Shown: positions 25,735-34,615, counted from the first letter of the stretch. The stretch: DNA of 37,753 nt from Brevundimonas sp. ASV9 (GCF_016429195.1 NZ_JAELUF010000023.1:1-37753); one strand, 5' to 3'. Made by a program: numbers and translations. Notes: generated by a model not told the origin, from the letters alone.

Positions 25735-26490
25735 TTAGTTCTCACGTCCCCGGTCGCGACGCGGACCGCGGTCGCCACGGGGGCCGCCGCGTTCGCGGCC
25801 TTCGTTCGAGGAAGGACCCGAAGCTTCCTGGGCCCAACGCTTGTCCTGCGCCATGGGATCGTGCTCCAGCACTTCACCCTTAAAGACCCAGACCTTCACG
25901 CCGATGATGCCGTAGGTCGTCTTGGCTTCGTAGAAACCATAGTCGATGTCGGCGCGCAGCGTGTGAAGCGGCACGCGACCTTCGCGGTACCATTCCATAC
26001 GTGCGATTTCCGCGCCGCCCAGACGACCCGAGACATTCATACGAATGCCCTTGGCGCCCAGACGCATGGCCGACTGCATCGAACGCTTCATGGCGCGACG
26101 GAAGGCCACGCGGCGCTCCAGCTGCTGCGCGATGTTCTCGGCGATCAGCTGCGCATCGGTTTCCGGCTTGCGGACTTCGATGATGTTCAGGTGAACTTCA
26201 CCCTCGGTGCGCGCCGAGATGTCCTTGCGGAGCTTCTCGATGTCAGCGCCCTTCTTGCCGATCACGACGCCCGGACGGGCGGCGTAGATGGTGATGCGGC
26301 ACTTCTTGTGCGGGCGCTCGATGATGATGCGCGACACGCCGGCGGCGGCCAGGCGTTCCCGCAGCCACTCGCGCAGCTTCAGGTCCTGGTGCAGCAGGCG
26401 GGAATAGTCGGCGCCGGCGGCGAACCAGCGGCTGTCCCACGTGCGGTTCACGCCGAGGCGCAGACCGACCGGATTGATTTTCTGTCCCAT
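25735..26490 (-). CDS. rpsC: 30S ribosomal protein S3 (uS3), basic tail
   Basis: A 251-residue S3 lining the mRNA entry channel. The start [13 protein letters not shown], the KH-domain loop [13 protein letters not shown] and the [20 protein letters not shown] motif are clear. The last roughly 25 residues are a Gly/Arg/Asp-rich tail ([18 protein letters not shown]), longer than in E. coli. Its start overlaps the rplV stop by 1 base. Confidence 0.98.
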   Translation of the reverse strand: MGQKINPVGLRLGVNRTWDSRWFAAGADYSRLLHQDLKLREWLRERLAAAGVSRIIIERPHKKCRITIYAARPGVVIGKKGADIEKLRKDISARTEGEVHLNIIEVRKPETDAQLIAENIAQQLERRVAFRRAMKRSMQSAMRLGAKGIRMNVSGRLGGAEIARMEWYREGRVPLHTLRADIDYGFYEAKTTYGIIGVKVWVFKGEVLEHDPMAQDKRWAQEASGPSSNEGRERGGPRGDRGPRRDRGREN

Positions 26491-26870
26491 CAGGCGGCCT
26501 CGCCGGCTTCACGGACCACGATGGTGATCTCGCTGAACGGTTTCAGGATGCGCGACGAACGACCGCGAGCACGGCTCGCGAAACGCTTCATCACCAGGTT
26601 CTTGCCCACGAAGGCCTCGGCGACGACCAGATTGTCGATGTCGAGGTTGTGGTTGTTCTCGGCGTTCGAGATCGCCGAATACAGGACCTTGCGGACGTCG
26701 CCAGCGATGCGCTTACGGCTGAATTCCAGCTCGTTCAGCGCCTTCTGGACCGGCATGCCGCGGATCGAAGCGGCGACCAGGTTCAGCTTTTGCGGGCTGA
26801 TACGCACGTTGACCAGCTTGGCGCGGGCCTCGGTCGGGGCGACCCGACGCTCGTTTTTTGTCTGGGCCAT
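26490..26870 (-). CDS. rplV: 50S ribosomal protein L22 (uL22)
   Basis: A 126-residue L22 whose beta hairpin reaches into the exit tunnel. [17 protein letters not shown] and the hairpin region [17 protein letters not shown] are typical. It lies 3 nt after rpsS. Confidence 0.98.
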   Translation of the reverse strand: MAQTKNERRVAPTEARAKLVNVRISPQKLNLVAASIRGMPVQKALNELEFSRKRIAGDVRKVLYSAISNAENNHNLDIDNLVVAEAFVGKNLVMKRFASRARGRSSRILKPFSEITIVVREAGEAA

Positions 26871-26873
26871 CGG

Positions 26874-27152
26874 TTACTTCCTTTTGGCCTTCTTGTCCGC
26901 CGCGTGACCCGGGAAGTTCCGGGTCGGGGCGAACTCGCCGAGCTTCATGCCGACCATCTCTTCGGAGACCGACACGGGCACGTGCTTCTGACCGTTATGG
27001 ACGCCGAACGTCAGACCGACGAACTGCGGCAGGATGGTGGAGCGGCGCGACCAGGTCTTGATCACGTCCTTGCGGCCCGACGATTGAACGGCGTCGGCCT
27101 TCTTGAGCAGATACCCGTCGACAAACGGGCCTTTCCAGGAGGAGCGGGCCAT
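26874..27152 (-). CDS. rpsS: 30S ribosomal protein S19 (uS19)
   Basis: A 92-residue S19 of the 30S head. [38 protein letters not shown] and [13 protein letters not shown] are near-invariant. It is 2 nt after rplB. Confidence 0.99.
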   Translation of the reverse strand: MARSSWKGPFVDGYLLKKADAVQSSGRKDVIKTWSRRSTILPQFVGLTFGVHNGQKHVPVSVSEEMVGMKLGEFAPTRNFPGHAADKKAKRK

Positions 27153-27154
27153 TC

Positions 27155-27991
27155 TTAGCGAGCCTTCTTAACGTGGCGGGTACGGATGATGTACTTGTCC
27201 GTAGCCTTGTTCTTGCGGGTACGAGTGCCCTTGGTGTCCTTACCCCACGGAGTGACGGGGGTACGACCACCAGAGGTCCGGCCTTCACCACCACCATGCG
27301 GGTGGTCGATCGGGTTCATGGCGACGCCGCGAACGTGCGGACGCCAGCCCATGTGACGCTTACGACCGGCCTTGCCCAGGTTCTGGTTCATGTGGTCGGG
27401 GTTCGAAACCGCGCCCACCGTGGCGATGCAGCCGTCCAGAACCATGCGCAGTTCGCCCGAGCCGAGACGGATCTGGGCATAGCCCTGATCGCGACCGACC
27501 AGCTGGGCGTAGGCGCCGGCCGAACGGGCCAGCTGGGCGCCCTTGCCCGGCTTCATTTCGATGTTGTGGATGATCGTACCCACCGGCATCGAACGAAGCG
27601 GCATGGCGTTGCCCGGCTTCACGTCAGTCTTTTCGCCCGCGACGATCGTGTCGCCCGCCTTAAGGCGTTGCGGCGCGATGATGTAGGTCTTCTCGCCGTC
27701 CTCGTAGGTCACGAGCGCGATGAAGGCCGTGCGGTTCGGATCGTATTCCAGACGCTCGACCGTGCCGACCATGTCCCACTTGCGACGCTTGAAGTCGATC
27801 TTGCGGTACAGGGTCTTGGCGCCGCCGCCACGGAAGCGGACCGCGATGCGACCGCCCTGCCCGCGTCCGCCCGACTTGGTCAGGCCTTCGGTCAGCGACT
27901 TTTCCGGACGGCCCTTGTGGAGTTCCGAACGGTCAACCAGCACGAGGGCGCGACGGCCTGGCGAGGTCGGATTGTAATGTTTCAAGGCCAT
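27155..27991 (-). CDS. rplB: 50S ribosomal protein L2 (uL2)
   Basis: A 278-residue L2, essential for subunit joining and close to the peptidyl transferase centre. The motif [20 protein letters not shown] includes the functionally important histidine region. Length is normal. It is 4 nt after rplW and 2 nt before rpsS. Confidence 0.99.
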   Translation of the reverse strand: MALKHYNPTSPGRRALVLVDRSELHKGRPEKSLTEGLTKSGGRGQGGRIAVRFRGGGAKTLYRKIDFKRRKWDMVGTVERLEYDPNRTAFIALVTYEDGEKTYIIAPQRLKAGDTIVAGEKTDVKPGNAMPLRSMPVGTIIHNIEMKPGKGAQLARSAGAYAQLVGRDQGYAQIRLGSGELRMVLDGCIATVGAVSNPDHMNQNLGKAGRKRHMGWRPHVRGVAMNPIDHPHGGGEGRTSGGRTPVTPWGKDTKGTRTRKNKATDKYIIRTRHVKKAR

Positions 27992-27995
27992 CTGA

Positions 27996-28298
27996 TCAGA
28001 GCCCCGTGGTGACGTCGATCGACTGGCCGTCAGCCAGCGTCACGATCGCTTTTTTGATGTCGACCCGGCGACCCAGGATACCCCGGAAGCGCTTGGTCTT
28101 GCCCTTTTGAACCAGGGTGTTGACCTTCAGGACGTTGACTTTGAACAGGCTTTCGACCGCCGCGGCGATCTCGTCCTTGGTCGCCGTGTCGGCGACGCGG
28201 AAGACGACCTTGTTCTGCTCGGACAGGATCGTGGCCTTTTCGGTGATCACCGGGGCCAGGATGGTGTCGTAGTGCTTGGCGGTAGGTTGAGCGGCCAT
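27996..28298 (-). CDS. rplW: 50S ribosomal protein L23 (uL23)
   Basis: A 100-residue L23 at the exit tunnel, docking site for trigger factor and [23 protein letters not shown] and [19 protein letters not shown] are the family hallmarks. It overlaps rplD by 1 base. Confidence 0.98.
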   Translation of the reverse strand: MAAQPTAKHYDTILAPVITEKATILSEQNKVVFRVADTATKDEIAAAVESLFKVNVLKVNTLVQKGKTKRFRGILGRRVDIKKAIVTLADGQSIDVTTGL

Positions 28299-28936
28299 TA
28301 CGCGGCTTCCTTATCGCTGAAGCGGGCTTCGATTGCCTCGATGGCGGCCTTCGTCAGCACCAGCTTGTCAGCCCGCAGGATGTCATAGACGTTCAGGCCG
28401 GCGTTCGGCAGCACGTCGATGTGCGGGATGTTGCGTGCGGCCAGGCCGAAGTTCGTATCGACTTCGGGACCCGCGATGATCAGAGCCTTGGTCCAGCCCA
28501 GCTTGCCGAGCGTTTCACGCAGCGAAGCGGTCTTGGCTTCCTTCACCGAGACGGTGTCGACCACGATCAGGTCGCCCGACTTGGCCTTGGAGGACAGGGC
28601 GTGACGCAGAGCCAGCGCGCGGATCTTCTTCGGCAGCGAGAAGCCGTGATCGCGAACGATCGGGCCGAAGGCGCGCGATCCGCCGACGAACTGCGGTGCA
28701 CGGCGCGAACCGTGACGAGCGCCGCCGGTGCCCTTTTGCTTGTACATCTTCTTACCCGTACGAGAGTTCTCGTTGCGGGTTTGAACCTTGTGCGTACCGG
28801 CGCGGCGCTTGGCCAATTGCCAGTTGACGGTGCGGGCCAGGATGTCGCCGCGGATGTCCGAGATGCCGAAGACGGCGTCCGACAGTTCCACGTCGCCAGC
28901 AGCCTTGCCGTCGAGTTGGATGACAGAGAGTTTCAT
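28298..28936 (-). CDS. rplD: 50S ribosomal protein L4 (uL4)
   Basis: A 212-residue L4 lining the exit tunnel; in E. coli it also represses the S10 operon by attenuation and translational control. The conserved loop [20 protein letters not shown] and [20 protein letters not shown] are present. Whether it controls this operon through the rpsJ leader is unknown. One-base overlaps join it to rplC and rplW. Confidence 0.98.
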   Translation of the reverse strand: MKLSVIQLDGKAAGDVELSDAVFGISDIRGDILARTVNWQLAKRRAGTHKVQTRNENSRTGKKMYKQKGTGGARHGSRRAPQFVGGSRAFGPIVRDHGFSLPKKIRALALRHALSSKAKSGDLIVVDTVSVKEAKTASLRETLGKLGWTKALIIAGPEVDTNFGLAARNIPHIDVLPNAGLNVYDILRADKLVLTKAAIEAIEARFSDKEAA

Positions 28937-29685
28937 TACGCTTCACCGCCTTCGGTCGCTTCGACGGGGGCTTCTTCAGCCGGCGTCGAAGCGGGTTGAG
29001 CAGCAGACTTGCTCGACTTCAGCGCGCCGGGGAACGGGGCGTCGGCCGGGCGAGCCTTCTTGATGGCGTCGCGAACCTTGACGTAGCTGCCGTCGTGACC
29101 GGGGACAGCGCCCTTGATCAGGATCAGGCCACGTTCGGCGTCCACGCGGACGACGGTCAGGTTCTGGGTGGTGACGGTCTCGGTGCCGTAGTGGCCGGCC
29201 ATCTTCTTGCCGGGGAACGTGCGACCCGGGTCCTGACGGTTACCCGTCGAACCGTGCGAACGGTGCGAGACCGAAACGCCGTGGGTGGCGCGAAGGCCGC
29301 CGAAGTTCCAGCGCTTCATGGCGCCGGCGAAACCCTTACCGATGGTCTCGCCCTGGATGTCGACCTTCTGGCCCACCAGGAAGTGTTCGGCCGACAGTTC
29401 GGCGCCCACGTCCAGCAGACCGTCCGCATCGACGCGGAACTCGGTCACATAGGCTTTCGGTTCGACTTCCGCCTTGGCGAAGGTCTCGCGTTGAGCCTTG
29501 TTGGTGTTCTTAGCCTTCTTCGTGCCAGCGCCCAGCTGGAGAGCGACGTAGCCGTCACGCTCCTGGGTACGTTGGCCGACGACTTGGCAGCCGTCGAGCT
29601 GCAGCACAGTGACCGGTACGTGCGCGCCGTCATCGGCGAACACGCGGGTCATGCCCAGCTTCTTGGCGATCACGCCCGTGCGCAT
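28936..29685 (-). CDS. rplC: 50S ribosomal protein L3 (uL3), long C-terminus
   Basis: A 249-residue L3 close to the peptidyl transferase centre. [34 protein letters not shown] and [13 protein letters not shown] are clear. The Gln that PrmB methylates in E. coli (MAGQ) is His165 here, as in many alphaproteobacteria. About 40 extra C-terminal residues are Ala/Ser/Glu-rich. It lies 21 nt after rpsJ and overlaps rplD by 1 base. Confidence 0.98.
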   Translation of the reverse strand: MRTGVIAKKLGMTRVFADDGAHVPVTVLQLDGCQVVGQRTQERDGYVALQLGAGTKKAKNTNKAQRETFAKAEVEPKAYVTEFRVDADGLLDVGAELSAEHFLVGQKVDIQGETIGKGFAGAMKRWNFGGLRATHGVSVSHRSHGSTGNRQDPGRTFPGKKMAGHYGTETVTTQNLTVVRVDAERGLILIKGAVPGHDGSYVKVRDAIKKARPADAPFPGALKSSKSAAQPASTPAEEAPVEATEGGEA

Positions 29686-29706
29686 CGGATCCCGCCTCTT
29701 TCTACT

Positions 29707-30012
29707 TTAAATCTTGATCTCGACGTCCACGCCGGCGGACAGGTCGAGCTTCATGAGCGCGTCCACGGTCTGCGGGGTGGGGTCGACGATGTCGAGCACG
29801 CGTTTGTGCGTGCGGATTTCAAACTGCTCACGCGACTTCTTATCGACGTGCGGAGAGCGGTTCACGGTGAACTTCTCGATCAGGGTCGGCAGCGGAATCG
29901 GACCGCGAACGGTCGCGCCGGTGCGCTTGGCGGTATTAACGATCTCGCGCGTCGAAAAATCGAGGACGCGGTGATCAAAGGCCTTGAGCCTGATGCGGAT
30001 GCTTTGATCCAT
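29707..30012 (-). CDS. rpsJ: 30S ribosomal protein S10 (uS10)
   Basis: A 101-residue S10, also NusE in transcription antitermination. I chose the ATG at 30012, which gives [18 protein letters not shown]; a GGAAG lies 12 nt upstream. An ATG six codons earlier lacks a ribosome binding site. [20 protein letters not shown] is the conserved loop region. It is the first gene of the cluster. Confidence 0.98.
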   Translation of the reverse strand: MDQSIRIRLKAFDHRVLDFSTREIVNTAKRTGATVRGPIPLPTLIEKFTVNRSPHVDKKSREQFEIRTHKRVLDIVDPTPQTVDALMKLDLSAGVDVEIKI

Positions 30013-30247
30013 ATCGGTGCTTACTTCCAATGCGGTCGGAGGACCGCGTCCCTGTGAACCATTTCAAAGACCGAAGGCCTTCGGGCAAAAAGCCCTCAGG
30101 GAACGCAAATCCGCAAAAACGATCGGCCCACGCAGTTGCCCGCGAAGGCCGTTGATATCCCAAGAAGCTGCAAAGAACAGTGACTTAGGTCGTTCTTGCG
30201 AACCGCGTTTGCAGCGAACTGCACAGCCGGTCCAACAAGAGTGGTGG

Positions 30248-30276
30248 CTTATGCCTATCGATTCTGATTTCGTCAA
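30248..30276 (-). promoter_or_regulatory. Candidate promoter of the S10 operon
   Basis: On the minus strand TTGACG (30271-30276) is followed after 17 nt by CATAAG (30248-30253). The -35 matches that of the candidate alpha-operon promoter and the -10 differs by one base. It would start a leader of about 230 nt before rpsJ. Confidence 0.55.
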
Positions 30277-30543
30277 GCGCGCAAACCCGGGCTGCCACAG
30301 GATTTCGACGCGGTCTTCGCCGAGGGCTCAGCACAGCGTCACGAGGCATTCGTCGGCGACGTCGGCGGCGTCGGACGCCTCTTTATAGTGCATGAGCGCG
30401 ACTGCGGCGCGCGATTAACGACTTGCCCCACAGATCGCCAAGTCGTGACACATTCTGGCCGCAACGCGTGGCTGTTGCGCAACAACCTTGCCATCCCAAG
30501 CCAATCGAACGTCGGTTTATTGCTCCGCTTCGTCTTAGGCTGA

Positions 30544-30587
30544 TAGCAGCGCCCCTCCCCGGACCCCCATCCGGGAGCAGACTGCTA
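30544..30587 (+). other. Stem-loop in the beta-barrel gene leader
   Basis: An outer stem TAGCAG/CTGCTA (30544-30549 with 30582-30587) encloses a GC-rich inner stem (30555-30563 with 3070-77 of the same hundred, i.e. 30570-30577; one bulged C, 6-nt loop). It ends just before the ribosome binding site AAGGAC. Such 5' stem-loops stabilise several outer-membrane protein mRNAs; that role here is inferred. Confidence 0.5.
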
Positions 30588-30601
30588 AGGACAAAAGAAA
30601 A

Positions 30602-31354
30602 ATGAAGACGATCCTCCTCGCCACGGCCGCCGCCGCCCTGTTCGCCGCCCCGGCCTTCGCCCAAGACGCCATCGGTTCGGTCGGCGTGACCTATTCCAAC
30701 CCGTCGATCGAAGTCGCCGGCGACGATGTCGACGCTGACGTCTGGACCGTTGACGGATCGGTCGCCCTGCCGGCCCAGGACTGGACCGTGACCCTGAACG
30801 GCGCGATCGACTACACCAAGGCCTTTGGCGAAGAAGACGTCACCGGCGCCGCCGCTGCTCACCTGACCAAGATGTGGTCCTCCGACGTCCGCGCCGGCGC
30901 CTTCGTCGCCGCCAACGGCATCGGCAGCGGCAACGAGCCGATCTGGACCGTCGGCGCCGAAGCGCAGAAGTATCTGTCGAACGCCACCCTGACCGGCCAA
31001 GTCGCCTACACGACCGCTGACAATGTGGACGCCGACATCTGGACCGTCGGCGCTGACGCCGCCTTCTACGTCATGCCGAATCTGCGCCTGAACGCTGGCG
31101 TCGCCTACAACAACGTCGACTTCTCGGGCGGCGACACCGACGCCTGGACCTACGGCGTGGGCGCCGAATACGAGTTCGAGAACACCCCGTTCTCGCTGGG
31201 TGCCGCCTACACCCGCGCCGACATCGATTCGCTGGACGTCGACACCTGGTCGGTCGGCCTGCGCTATTCGTTCGGCGGCGGTCTGCAAGCGCGTGACCGC
31301 GCCGGCGCCAACCTGGGCGTCTCGGCCATCTCCAGCGTCCTGAGCGTCTTCTAA
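30602..31354 (+). CDS. Small outer-membrane beta-barrel protein
   Basis: A 250-residue protein with a signal peptide (cleavage near PAFAQ, residue 20) and alternating polar/hydrophobic strands typical of a porin-like barrel. A W-T-V-G type motif recurs: DVDADVWTV (42-50), EPIWTVGAEA (112-121), NVDADIWTV (141-149), DTDAWTYGVGAEY (178-190) and DVDTWSVGLRY (212-222), suggesting repeated strand-turn units. It ends in Phe, the usual outer-membrane sorting signal, although about 25 residues follow the last evident strand. It may be a diffusion pore or structural barrel. The ribosome binding site AAGGAC and a strong terminator suggest a single-gene, well-expressed transcript. Confidence 0.8.
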   Translation: MKTILLATAAAALFAAPAFAQDAIGSVGVTYSNPSIEVAGDDVDADVWTVDGSVALPAQDWTVTLNGAIDYTKAFGEEDVTGAAAAHLTKMWSSDVRAGAFVAANGIGSGNEPIWTVGAEAQKYLSNATLTGQVAYTTADNVDADIWTVGADAAFYVMPNLRLNAGVAYNNVDFSGGDTDAWTYGVGAEYEFENTPFSLGAAYTRADIDSLDVDTWSVGLRYSFGGGLQARDRAGANLGVSAISSVLSVF

Positions 31355-31377
31355 GCGTCTCGGACCTGATCCATGCG

Positions 31378-31416
31378 AAGAGCCCCGGCGGAGCAATCCG
31401 CCGGGGCTTTTTGTTT
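31378..31416 (+). terminator. Intrinsic terminator of the beta-barrel gene
   Basis: A 12-bp perfect stem (31381-31392 with 31397-31408) with a GCAA tetraloop, followed by TTTTTGTTT. It lies 26 nt after the stop codon and is a textbook strong terminator. Confidence 0.93.
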
Positions 31417-31419
31417 GGC

Positions 31420-31456
31420 CGGAAAAGACCCCCGGGGTTCCACGACCGGGGGCCTT
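31420..31456 (-). terminator. Probable terminator of the DUF2807-like gene
   Basis: A 7-bp perfect GC stem (31429-31435 with 31446-31452), extended by three further pairs after one mismatch, followed on the minus strand by TCTTTTCC. It lies 15 nt after the stop of the DUF2807-like gene, back to back with the terminator of the barrel gene. Confidence 0.55.
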
Positions 31457-31471
31457 CTCGTCGCTCGGGTC

Positions 31472-32359
31472 TTACCGCCCGATCTGCAGAGTTCCAGATC
31501 CGACAACGGAGCGAGAGACCGATCCCGTGGCCGAGGCGACGCGGACGCTGCCCGATCCGGCGATCGCCACGTCCAGATCGCGCGTTGCGCCGCCGTAGCG
31601 CACATCGCCGGAACCGCCGATGGCGACCGACAGCTTGTCCATTCGGCCCTGCCGCACATTCACACCGCCCGAGCCGCCGATGGACAGTTCGCTGCGTCCT
31701 CCGGCGCTGGCCACCTCGACATTGCCCGATCCGCCGACAGCCGCCTTCAGGGCTCCGGTCGCTCCGGCCGAGATGGAGCCAGACCCGCCGACGCTGGCGT
31801 TCAGCGATCGAGATGTGCCCGCGCGGATCGCGCCCGAGCCGCCGAGTCCCAGTTCCAGATCGCCGTCCACATTGGCCACGTTCCAGTTGCCGCAGCCGCC
31901 GTTGTCCAACTCGACCGATCGCGCGCCGCGTCCGACCGAGCCGAAGACCGCGCCGCTGGCGCTGACATCCACGACGCGCGGCGTGCGCACGACGATCAAG
32001 GGCGCGTCTTCCAGACGGATGCGGCCCAGGTCGCGCACCTCGACGGTCGCGCCCTGCCCCGGCTGGCCCGCATCGCTGCGGCCGGAGTTGCAGCCGCGAA
32101 TGGCGCTGTTGCCGCCCCACATGCCGTTACGGCGCAGGCCGCCGTCGATCTTGACGTCGTTGCCTTCGCGGCGAACCTGGATGGCCGGCAAGCGCGTCTG
32201 GCCTTGCGTGACCTCGACGCCGATATCCTGACGATCCTCGACGATGACCACCACGCGGGCGACGGCGTTGCGGATCTCGACCTCGGCGGCCGAAGCGGGC
32301 GCGGCGACGAACCCGGTCAGGGTGGCGACGGCGGCGGCGGCGATCAGTGCGGTTTTCAT
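31472..32359 (-). CDS. Exported DUF2807-like (GIN domain) protein
   Basis: A 295-residue protein with a signal peptide (about 1-24, APASAAE) followed by a repetitive beta-rich region. GGSG or GSG units recur every 20-25 residues through the second half (such as VGGSGSISAG, VGGSGNVEVA, IGGSGGVNVR, IGGSGDVRYG, IAGSGSVRVA), which is the pattern of the putative auto-transporter adhesin head GIN domain (DUF2807), expected to fold as a beta helix. No autotransporter barrel is present. Function is unknown; surface or periplasmic adhesion is a guess. The start at 32359 was chosen because it begins the signal peptide; an ATG 18 codons upstream gives a poor one. Confidence 0.82.
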   Translation of the reverse strand: MKTALIAAAAVATLTGFVAAPASAAEVEIRNAVARVVVIVEDRQDIGVEVTQGQTRLPAIQVRREGNDVKIDGGLRRNGMWGGNSAIRGCNSGRSDAGQPGQGATVEVRDLGRIRLEDAPLIVVRTPRVVDVSASGAVFGSVGRGARSVELDNGGCGNWNVANVDGDLELGLGGSGAIRAGTSRSLNASVGGSGSISAGATGALKAAVGGSGNVEVASAGGRSELSIGGSGGVNVRQGRMDKLSVAIGGSGDVRYGGATRDLDVAIAGSGSVRVASATGSVSRSVVGSGTLQIGR

Positions 32360-32429
32360 GAGCGGTGTTCCCTTCCCGAATGTGAGCAGAAGGTGCGCGC
32401 CGCCCGCGCCCAAGTCATTTTAACTCGAG

Positions 32430-32464
32430 GTCATGAACTCGAATTAACGCCCCGAGCTCATGAC
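32430..32464. repeat. Inverted repeat at the JmjC-like gene stop
   Basis: GTCATGAACTCG (32430-32441) and CGAGCTCATGAC (32453-32464) form a 12-bp inverted repeat with one mismatch and an 11-nt loop. It overlaps the stop codon of the JmjC/cupin-like gene and lies upstream of the DUF2807-like gene. It could be a U-poor terminator or an operator. Confidence 0.45.
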
Positions 32465-33372
32465 GTCGCGTTCAGCGCGCCCGCGCCGTCAGCCGCGCCG
32501 ATCTCCGGCTCGAAGTCGCGCTCGAAGTTTGCGATCTTGCTTTTCATCGCGCCCGCCTTCTTCAGCGCCAGCGACGCGGCCCAGCGCGCCGCCAGCTCCG
32601 GCGTCGTCATGCCGTCGGTGAAGCGCGGCCGCCCGCCCCGGCTGCGGATCACCGCATTGGTGAACAGCGCGCCGTTGCGGAACCGCGACGGCCAGGTCTG
32701 GAAATCCATCGACAGGCTGACGCAGAAGCGGTCCAGATTCTCCACCCGGTGCGGCGCATACAGGGGCCAGGTCAGGGCGCGGCCTGGCTCCAGATCCATG
32801 ACCTGCGCATCCTGTTCGAACGCCAGCGTGTAAGGCAGTTCCTCGGTCGTCTGACGCGCGACCACCTGTTCCATGTTTCTCTCGGGCAGATGCCCCTCGT
32901 CGCCGGGATAGACGAACAGCCGCTTGCGCCCACGCAGGTGGAACAGCACCACGCCCGCCGCGTCGAAATGATAGGGCACGCGCGCCTTGGGCGACGACAG
33001 GATCAGCTGCCCCGCGTTTCGCACCGCCCGCATCCCCGGATAGGTCGCCTGGATCGCGGCGAAATCCTTCATCGCCGCCGCCCACAGTTCGGGCCAGCCG
33101 GTCTCGACCCCGCGCAGATTGACCCACAGCCGACCCTGTTTGATCGCCTCCAGCAACTCCTCACCTGACAGCCGCCCGCGCGCGCCGGTGCGCAAGGACA
33201 CCTGCCCCTCCTCGTCGTAGTCATACAGGTTGATGTCGAACAGCTCGGCCGGATAGCGATCCAGCACGGCGGCCAGCGCCGCGTCCTCGGCGAATCCTTG
33301 CTCGATCAGGGTGTGGGCGTGTGTCTTGGCCTCGGCGATCGGGCCCGGATAGCGTGTGCGGCGTTGGGTCAT
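32458..33372 (-). CDS. JmjC/cupin-like domain protein
   Basis: A 304-residue protein whose middle (about 110-225) resembles a JmjC-type double-stranded beta helix. PYHFDAAGVVLFHLRGRKR supplies H135 and D137 of an HxD motif, and the WPLYAPHRVEN stretch gives H208 as a possible third iron ligand, so a 2-oxoglutarate oxygenase activity is possible but unproven. The N-terminal 60 residues are helical with an AELFDINLYDYDEE acidic segment. The substrate is unknown. It starts 10 nt after the CelD-type GNAT gene on the same strand, so the two are surely coexpressed and may act on the same substrate. Confidence 0.75.
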   Translation of the reverse strand: MTQRRTRYPGPIAEAKTHAHTLIEQGFAEDAALAAVLDRYPAELFDINLYDYDEEGQVSLRTGARGRLSGEELLEAIKQGRLWVNLRGVETGWPELWAAAMKDFAAIQATYPGMRAVRNAGQLILSSPKARVPYHFDAAGVVLFHLRGRKRLFVYPGDEGHLPERNMEQVVARQTTEELPYTLAFEQDAQVMDLEPGRALTWPLYAPHRVENLDRFCVSLSMDFQTWPSRFRNGALFTNAVIRSRGGRPRFTDGMTTPELAARWAASLALKKAGAMKSKIANFERDFEPEIGAADGAGALNATS

Positions 33373-33382
33373 GCCGATGTCC

Positions 33383-34543
33383 TCAAACGTGGGCGACGCG
33401 CGCTGGCGTCTTCTTCTTGGCGGCCGCCTTCTGGACAGCCGACCGTGCGGCCACCGCCGCCCCCCTCAGCCGCCCGACCGGCGTCGCCTCGCAGGCTTCG
33501 ATCGTGGCCCAGCGCCGACGCAGCGACGCCCGCACCGCCTCGCCGCGCCCGCCCGCCCTGTTCAACGCCGCCACCGTGATGTCGCCCAGCGCCCGGCCCA
33601 CGCCGGGCTGCATCACCACGGCTTCGCGCACCGTCTGGCGCGCATTGACGAAGTATTTCTTATAGGTCTCGCCCTCGAAGCCGAAGTCGAACACCCGGAA
33701 ACCCTCGGCCGCCGCCAGCCGCATCGTGTCCATACTCAGCAGGATGCCCGGCGAGCACCGCGCCAGCGTCGGCTCATAGGCCGGGAACCAGAAATGGTAA
33801 TGCCGCCCGGCGTGCAGCGAGAACTCGATCGCCACCAGCTTGTCGCCCGCATGCATGGCCGCCATCGAAGCGCCGAAGCCTTCTCGCGCCTCGCTCATCA
33901 GAGCGTGCAGCAGATCCCGCGTCCAGCCGCAGGCGAAGATGTCGTGCAGACCCGAGCGCCGATACTGCGCCGCCTTCAGCGCGATCAGATGATCCAGCAG
34001 AGCCGGATCGCGCAAACCGCGCTCCACCCGGATCGGCCCTAGTTCGGCCTCCAGGCTGCGACGCGCCCGCTCCTTGTCCTTGAAGTATTTGCCAAAGGTC
34101 TTGCGACGCTCGGCGTACCAGTCGCCATAGCCCGCCTCGGGCATGGCCACCTGCACGGTCTCACGCGCCTGGCCCGTTTCGCCCGCGCCGATCCAGCCGG
34201 GCACGTTTAGCCGCTTGGCTTTCAACAGCCGCGCCACCTCTTCCAGCGTGATCGTCTCGTCCGCCGGGGCGATGACGCCGTGATAGTCGTTCATGGGCGC
34301 GCCCAGCGGCTGCACCGCCCCGCCGCGTCGCTGATGCGGGAAGAAGCCGACGATCTTGTCATCTCGCCGGAATACGGCGATCGCCGCGCCGGGGCAGACC
34401 CGCGAGGCAATCTCGGCATAGTCCCAGCGGAAATACGGGCTGGCCAGATCAGGATTGCCCGCCGTCCACGCACGCCACAGGGCGACGGCGGCGGCGTCCA
34501 TCGCCGCCGCGTCCATGATCTCGACCTGCAGCATTCCGGCCAT
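33383..34543 (-). CDS. CelD/BcsL-type GNAT acyltransferase
   Basis: A protein of about 386 residues with the two-lobe GNAT arrangement of the CelD (GNAT_6) family, related in fold to FemABX. Useful marks are ALWRAWTAGNPDLASPYF near the N-terminus, FFPHQRRGGAVQPLG, and in the C-terminal lobe AMHAGDKLVAIEFSLHAGRH and FRVFDFGFEGETYKKYF. Family members are annotated with cellulose or other polysaccharide synthesis, but the reaction is mostly unknown. Several ATG codons lie close together; 34543 has AGAGG six bases upstream, while the one at 34549 touches it and is too close. It precedes the JmjC/cupin-like gene by 10 nt. Confidence 0.85.
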   Translation of the reverse strand: MAGMLQVEIMDAAAMDAAAVALWRAWTAGNPDLASPYFRWDYAEIASRVCPGAAIAVFRRDDKIVGFFPHQRRGGAVQPLGAPMNDYHGVIAPADETITLEEVARLLKAKRLNVPGWIGAGETGQARETVQVAMPEAGYGDWYAERRKTFGKYFKDKERARRSLEAELGPIRVERGLRDPALLDHLIALKAAQYRRSGLHDIFACGWTRDLLHALMSEAREGFGASMAAMHAGDKLVAIEFSLHAGRHYHFWFPAYEPTLARCSPGILLSMDTMRLAAAEGFRVFDFGFEGETYKKYFVNARQTVREAVVMQPGVGRALGDITVAALNRAGGRGEAVRASLRRRWATIEACEATPVGRLRGAAVAARSAVQKAAAKKKTPARVAHV

Positions 34544-34615
34544 ACGCATCCTCTAGGGCCCTGAGAAGCAAGGTCCATTCCAGACCGCACCCTGCCCCAT
34601 GCGTGTTTCATCAGG

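Larger units (their letters stand above)
30013..30601. promoter_or_regulatory. rpsJ/beta-barrel divergent intergenic region
   Basis: This 589-bp gap has no convincing gene. On the minus side it holds the candidate S10 promoter (30248-30276) and a roughly 230-nt leader with a 14-bp palindrome (30071-30084, CCGAAGGCCTTCGG) and a 6-bp GCGGTC/GACCGC hairpin (30032-30047) just before the rpsJ ribosome binding site. On the plus side there is a 12-bp palindrome TGTTGCGCAACA (30473-30484) and the structured leader of the barrel gene (30544-30587). Confidence 0.55.

Noticed and set aside
25309-26907. A 532-codon frame antisense to rplP-rpsC-rplV
   Set aside because: Same reasoning: it mirrors conserved ribosomal protein genes and has no recognisable domain.
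30339-30372. Three imperfect 9-nt repeats (GTCGGCG-like)
   Set aside because: Too few, too short and too GC-biased to count as a functional repeat or array.
32458-33372. JmjC-like protein as a ribosomal oxygenase of L16 (RoxA/YcfD type)
   Set aside because: The idea came from its closeness to ribosomal genes, but the sequence lacks features I could tie to YcfD, and it is paired with a CelD-type GNAT gene instead.
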